Shown here one piece after another: positions 6,933 to 9,460 of a DNA stretch of 9,460 nucleotides; positions within the stretch are counted from its first letter, which is position 1; every line of letters begins with the position of its first letter. Source of the stretch: Cocleimonas sp. (GTDB taxonomy: Bacteria > Pseudomonadota > Gammaproteobacteria > Thiotrichales > Thiotrichaceae); NCBI GenBank assembly GCA_023146675.1, contig JAGLBQ010000040.1, forward strand, positions 1 through 9,460. Direction: 5' to 3'. The position numbers and the translations under genes are program-made. Below the pieces are notes generated by a model, which saw only the letters and a list, made by a program, of their open reading frames with translations, had not been told where the DNA came from and did not search any database.

Positions 6933-7946
6933 ATGACACTACAACAAGCCATTCAAAAAGTAATCGATAATAAAAATCTCAGTGCAGATGAAATGACATC
7001 TGTGATGCAATTAATAATGGGTGGCGAAGCCTCTGCTGCACAGATTGGCGGTTTTTTAATTGGCTTAAGGATGAAAGGTGAAACGGTTGATGAAATCACC
7101 TCTGCCGCAGCCGTTATGCGCGATTTGGCAACCCCTGTTGATCTTAAAGCAGATCATTTAGTTGATATTGTTGGCACGGGTGGCGATGGTAGTAGTACTT
7201 TTAATATTTCTACTGCAAGCTGTTTTGTGGTTGCGGCGGCGGGTGGGCATGTTGCTAAACATGGTAATCGTTCTGTTTCCAGTAAATCAGGCGCTGCTGA
7301 TGTATTGGAAGCTGCTGGCGTTAATTTATCGGTATCACCCGAAGATGTGAAAGCGTGTGTTGAAGATATTGGCGTAGGCTTTATGTTTGCCCCCATGCAT
7401 CATAGTGCCATGAAACACGCGATTGGAGCACGCAAAGAAATGGCGGTACGCACTATTTTTAATCTGCTCGGTCCATTAACTAACCCTGCAGGAACACCCA
7501 ACCAGCTATTAGGTGTCTATAGTCGTGAATGGGTGAGACCCTTAGCAGACGTGCTAAATAAACTAGGTAGCCATCATGTCATGGTAGTTCATGCAGAAGA
7601 TGGCTTGGATGAAATTAGTATGGCGGCACCTACTTTTGTAGCTGAGTTAAACAATGGTGAAGTAAAAGAATACACAATCAAGCCAGAAGATTTTGGACTT
7701 ATTACACAATCATTAGATAGTGTACGTGTTGAAGACCCCGCTGAAAGTTTAGCAATGCTACAAGATGTGCTTGATAATAAAGAAGGTACTGCCCGAGATA
7801 TTGTTGCTTTGAATGCTGGCGCCGCCATTTATGTAGCAGGCTTAGCTGACTCTCTTCAAGAAGGGGTTGAAAAAGCGCTTGACGTGATTGCTTCTGGAAA
7901 GGCTGGTGAAAAATTAATCGCTTTAGTTGCAAAAACTAACGCATAA
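6933..7946 (+). CDS. trpD: Anthranilate phosphoribosyltransferase
   Basis: TrpD joins anthranilate to phosphoribosyl pyrophosphate, giving N-(5-phosphoribosyl)-anthranilate, the second step of tryptophan synthesis from chorismate; it works in the cytoplasm. The 337 residues are full length for a stand-alone TrpD without a fused glutamine amidotransferase. An N-terminal helical domain (QIGGFLIGLRMKGET at 37-51) precedes the phosphoribosyltransferase core. The PRPP loop GTGGDGSSTFNIST is at 81-94, KHGNRSVSSKSGAADVLEA at 109-127, the anthranilate-binding stretch MHHSAMKHA at 155-163, RTIFNLLGPLTNP at 173-185, and the metal-binding acidic pair in GLDEIS at 224-229. It is the first of the plus-strand trp genes here, with trpC 95 bp downstream. 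I see no trp-codon-rich leader peptide or TrpR-like operator upstream. Its start is fixed by the match of the N-terminus to the family rather than by a ribosome site. Confidence 0.97.
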   Translation: MTLQQAIQKVIDNKNLSADEMTSVMQLIMGGEASAAQIGGFLIGLRMKGETVDEITSAAAVMRDLATPVDLKADHLVDIVGTGGDGSSTFNISTASCFVVAAAGGHVAKHGNRSVSSKSGAADVLEAAGVNLSVSPEDVKACVEDIGVGFMFAPMHHSAMKHAIGARKEMAVRTIFNLLGPLTNPAGTPNQLLGVYSREWVRPLADVLNKLGSHHVMVVHAEDGLDEISMAAPTFVAELNNGEVKEYTIKPEDFGLITQSLDSVRVEDPAESLAMLQDVLDNKEGTARDIVALNAGAAIYVAGLADSLQEGVEKALDVIASGKAGEKLIALVAKTNA

Positions 7947-7967
7947 AAAACAATACTTATACCCTGC

Positions 7968-8045
7968 ATGAAACTCAGCAAGTCTAAACGCAAACCGTGC
8001 AATTTTCACGGTAGATTTCACCCACCTACTCGACAATTAATATGA
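7968..8045 (+). CDS. Possible 25-residue ORF overlapping the trpC start
   Basis: An ATG at 7968 opens a 25-codon frame whose TGA stop (8043-8045) overlaps the trpC start as ATGA. The product would be short and very basic: it begins MKLSKSKRKP and contains further Arg and His, with one Cys and no Trp. There is no Shine-Dalgarno sequence before its ATG, and it lies entirely between trpD and trpC. A 6-bp inverted repeat (ACCGTG at 7994-7999, CACGGT at 8007-8012) sits inside it. It might couple translation to trpC, which lacks a ribosome site of its own. Chance is equally plausible. Confidence 0.2.
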   Translation: MKLSKSKRKPCNFHGRFHPPTRQLI

Positions 8046-8845
8046 GCAATAACACACCCGATATCCTAAAAAAAATAGTTAAACGTAAATACGAAGAAAT
8101 AGCCGAACGAGAAGCGATTAAAAGCATTGATCAATTAAAAGAAGAAGCAACAAGCGCATCCCCCATACGCCCTTTTGTTGGCGCTATGCAAGCGAACCTA
8201 GCGGCTAATAAATCAGCCGTCATTTCTGAAATTAAAAAAGCATCTCCTAGCAAAGGCGTGATGCGAGAAAACTTCATTCCAGCAGAGATTGCAAAAAGCT
8301 ATGAAAAAGCAGGTGCGTGTTGTCTGTCAGTACTGACAGATAAAGATTTTTTCCAAGGTTCAGAAGATTATTTACAACAAGCCCGAGCTGCCTGCGCCCT
8401 CCCCGTTATTCGTAAAGATTTTATTCTAGAGCCTTATCAGGTTTATGAAGCCCGAGCAATGGGAGCAGATTGTATTTTATTGATTGTTGCTATTCTTGAT
8501 GATGAAAATTTACAAAGCTTATACACCTTGGCGTGTGAACTGGGAATGGATGTATTAATAGAAGCACATGGTAAAGAAGAGTTACTACGCGCATTACCAC
8601 TGGGCGCAACATTAGTGGGTATTAATAATCGCAATTTGCGTAATTTTGACACCAGCCTTGATACCACTATTGATTTATTACCACTCATTCCAGAAAATCG
8701 CATTGTGGTAACAGAAAGCGGCATACATTCTGTTGATGACGTGGCTAAAATGCGCACACATAATATTAATTCATTCCTAGTGGGCGAAGCCTTTATGCGT
8801 GCTGATGATCCTGGGTCTGAGCTAGATAAACTCTTTTTTGCTTAA
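8042..8845 (+). CDS. trpC: Indole-3-glycerol phosphate synthase, monofunctional
   Basis: TrpC closes the indole ring: it converts 1-(o-carboxyphenylamino)-1-deoxyribulose 5-phosphate to indole-3-glycerol phosphate with loss of CO2 and water. The 267 residues form a single TIM barrel, with no fused TrpF domain of the E. coli type. Family residues visible are E63 and K65 in ISEIKKASPSKG (61-72), K125 in IRKDFILEPYQ (the general acid), E174 in VLIEAH, the asparagine-rich GINNRNL (194-200), and the phosphate-binding TESGI (224-228) and LVGEAFM (246-252). The N-terminus MSNNTPDILKKIVKRKYEEIAER fits the usual family start, which supports the ATG at 8042, although the sequence before it is AT-rich without a Shine-Dalgarno match. 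trpD lies upstream in the same direction, and thyA begins 100 bp after the stop with no evident terminator between them. Confidence 0.97.
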   Translation: MSNNTPDILKKIVKRKYEEIAEREAIKSIDQLKEEATSASPIRPFVGAMQANLAANKSAVISEIKKASPSKGVMRENFIPAEIAKSYEKAGACCLSVLTDKDFFQGSEDYLQQARAACALPVIRKDFILEPYQVYEARAMGADCILLIVAILDDENLQSLYTLACELGMDVLIEAHGKEELLRALPLGATLVGINNRNLRNFDTSLDTTIDLLPLIPENRIVVTESGIHSVDDVAKMRTHNINSFLVGEAFMRADDPGSELDKLFFA

Positions 8846-8945
8846 AAAAAGACGTCTCATAAAGATATAAAACTACTAACAAAAGATAAAAACGTTTACT
8901 TACTCTGCATGCAAAATGAATATCCCTCAACTATAAACACTATTT

Positions 8946-9460
8946 ATGAAACAATACCTAGATTTAATGCGCCATGTATTCGAAAACGGCACTATTAAAG
9001 AAGACCGTACTGGAACTGGCACAAAATCCGTCTTTGGATATCAATCCCGCTACGATCTAAGTGCAGGGTTTCCTGTTATCACCACTAAAAAGCTACACTT
9101 ACGCTCCATTATCCACGAACTACTATGGTTTTTAAAAGGTGATACCAATATCCAATACCTAAAAGACAATAAAGTACGCATCTGGGATGAGTGGGCGGAT
9201 GAAAAGGGAGATTTAGGTCCTATTTATGGCTATCAATGGCGTTCATGGCCAACCCCTAACGGTGACCATATTGATCAAATCAATCAAGTCATTGAGCAAA
9301 TCAAAAACAATCCTGATTCGCGTCGCATTATTGTTAGCGCATGGAATGTTGCTGAAATAGAAAATATGGCACTTCCCCCCTGTCATGCCTTTTTTCAGTT
9401 TTATGTTGCTGATGGCAAACTATCCTGTCAGCTTTATCAACGCAGTGCTGATATTTTTCT
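8946..9460 (+). CDS. thyA: Thymidylate synthase ThyA, 3'-truncated by the window edge
   Basis: ThyA methylates dUMP to dTMP with 5,10-methylenetetrahydrofolate, the de novo source of thymidylate. The first 171 codons are present and open to the right edge. They align without gaps to E. coli ThyA as I remember it (264 residues), from MKQYLDLMRHVFENG onward. Signatures are DRTGTGT (21-27), LHLRSIIHELLWFLKGDTN, WDEWADEKGDLGPIYG and DSRRIIVSAWN, with the two phosphate-binding arginines at 126-127. The active-site cysteine is C146 in ALPPCHAFFQF (TGT at 9381-9383), followed by CQLYQRSADIF. Nothing is odd in the part seen. The leader has no Shine-Dalgarno sequence; a TATAAA at 8932-8937 resembles a -10 box but lacks a convincing -35 partner, so I do not call a promoter. 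Confidence 0.97.
   Translation, partial: MKQYLDLMRHVFENGTIKEDRTGTGTKSVFGYQSRYDLSAGFPVITTKKLHLRSIIHELLWFLKGDTNIQYLKDNKVRIWDEWADEKGDLGPIYGYQWRSWPTPNGDHIDQINQVIEQIKNNPDSRRIIVSAWNVAEIENMALPPCHAFFQFYVADGKLSCQLYQRSADIF

Noticed and set aside
8831..8851. CTTTTTT and AAAAAAG inverted repeat at the trpC stop as a terminator
   Set aside because: The stem is made almost only of A-T pairs, overlaps the coding end and is not followed by a T-run.
8852..8859. ACGTCTCA shared with the palindrome at 2713-2720
   Set aside because: Eight bases without the paired half at the second site are expected by chance and give no evidence of a common element.

Overview
The window is ordinary chromosomal housekeeping DNA from an AT-leaning (about 40% GC by eye) bacterium, most likely a gammaproteobacterium. 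The C-terminal half of Der and the ThyA and MsrA sequences closely match what I remember of the Escherichia coli proteins, including the numbering of catalytic residues. The trp genes are separate trpD and trpC, not fused. A finer assignment, for example to a sulfur-oxidising or methylotrophic group, would be a guess. There are no rRNA or tRNA genes, no CRISPR array, no transposase and no phage genes.

Layout. (1) 1-972, plus strand: the 3' two thirds of der, a ribosome-assembly GTPase cut by the left edge. (2) 1066-2685, plus: a secreted protein of 539 residues with a probable glycoside-hydrolase TIM barrel, followed by a 24-nt near-perfect palindrome at 2697-2720. (3) 5855 down to 2789, minus: a tightly packed run of four redox genes, namely a single-domain rhodanese, MsrA, the protein adenylyltransferase SelO, and an NAD(P)H-dependent FMN reductase. 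Gaps or overlaps are +4, -1 and +10 bp. (4) 5856-6160: about 305 bp without a gene, mostly occupied by a 176-bp element with 28-bp imperfect terminal inverted repeats and no coding capacity. (5) 6841 down to 6161, minus: an acidic, helical protein of unknown function. (6) 6933 to the right edge, plus: trpD, trpC and the 5' part of thyA, separated by gaps of 95 and 100 bp.

How the genes relate. The four-gene minus-strand cluster is the clearest functional unit. It combines sulfur transfer, repair of oxidised methionine, AMPylation of redox proteins and flavin reduction, which suggests a response to oxidative stress; that link is inferred from gene order. TrpD and TrpC catalyse two steps of tryptophan synthesis (anthranilate to phosphoribosyl-anthranilate, and the closure of the indole ring). 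ThyA makes dTMP and has no obvious link to them.

I found no clearly novel system. The points most worth a second look are the redox operon and its cysteine pattern, the 176-bp inverted-repeat element, the secreted hydrolase-like protein, and a 25-codon ORF whose stop overlaps the trpC start.
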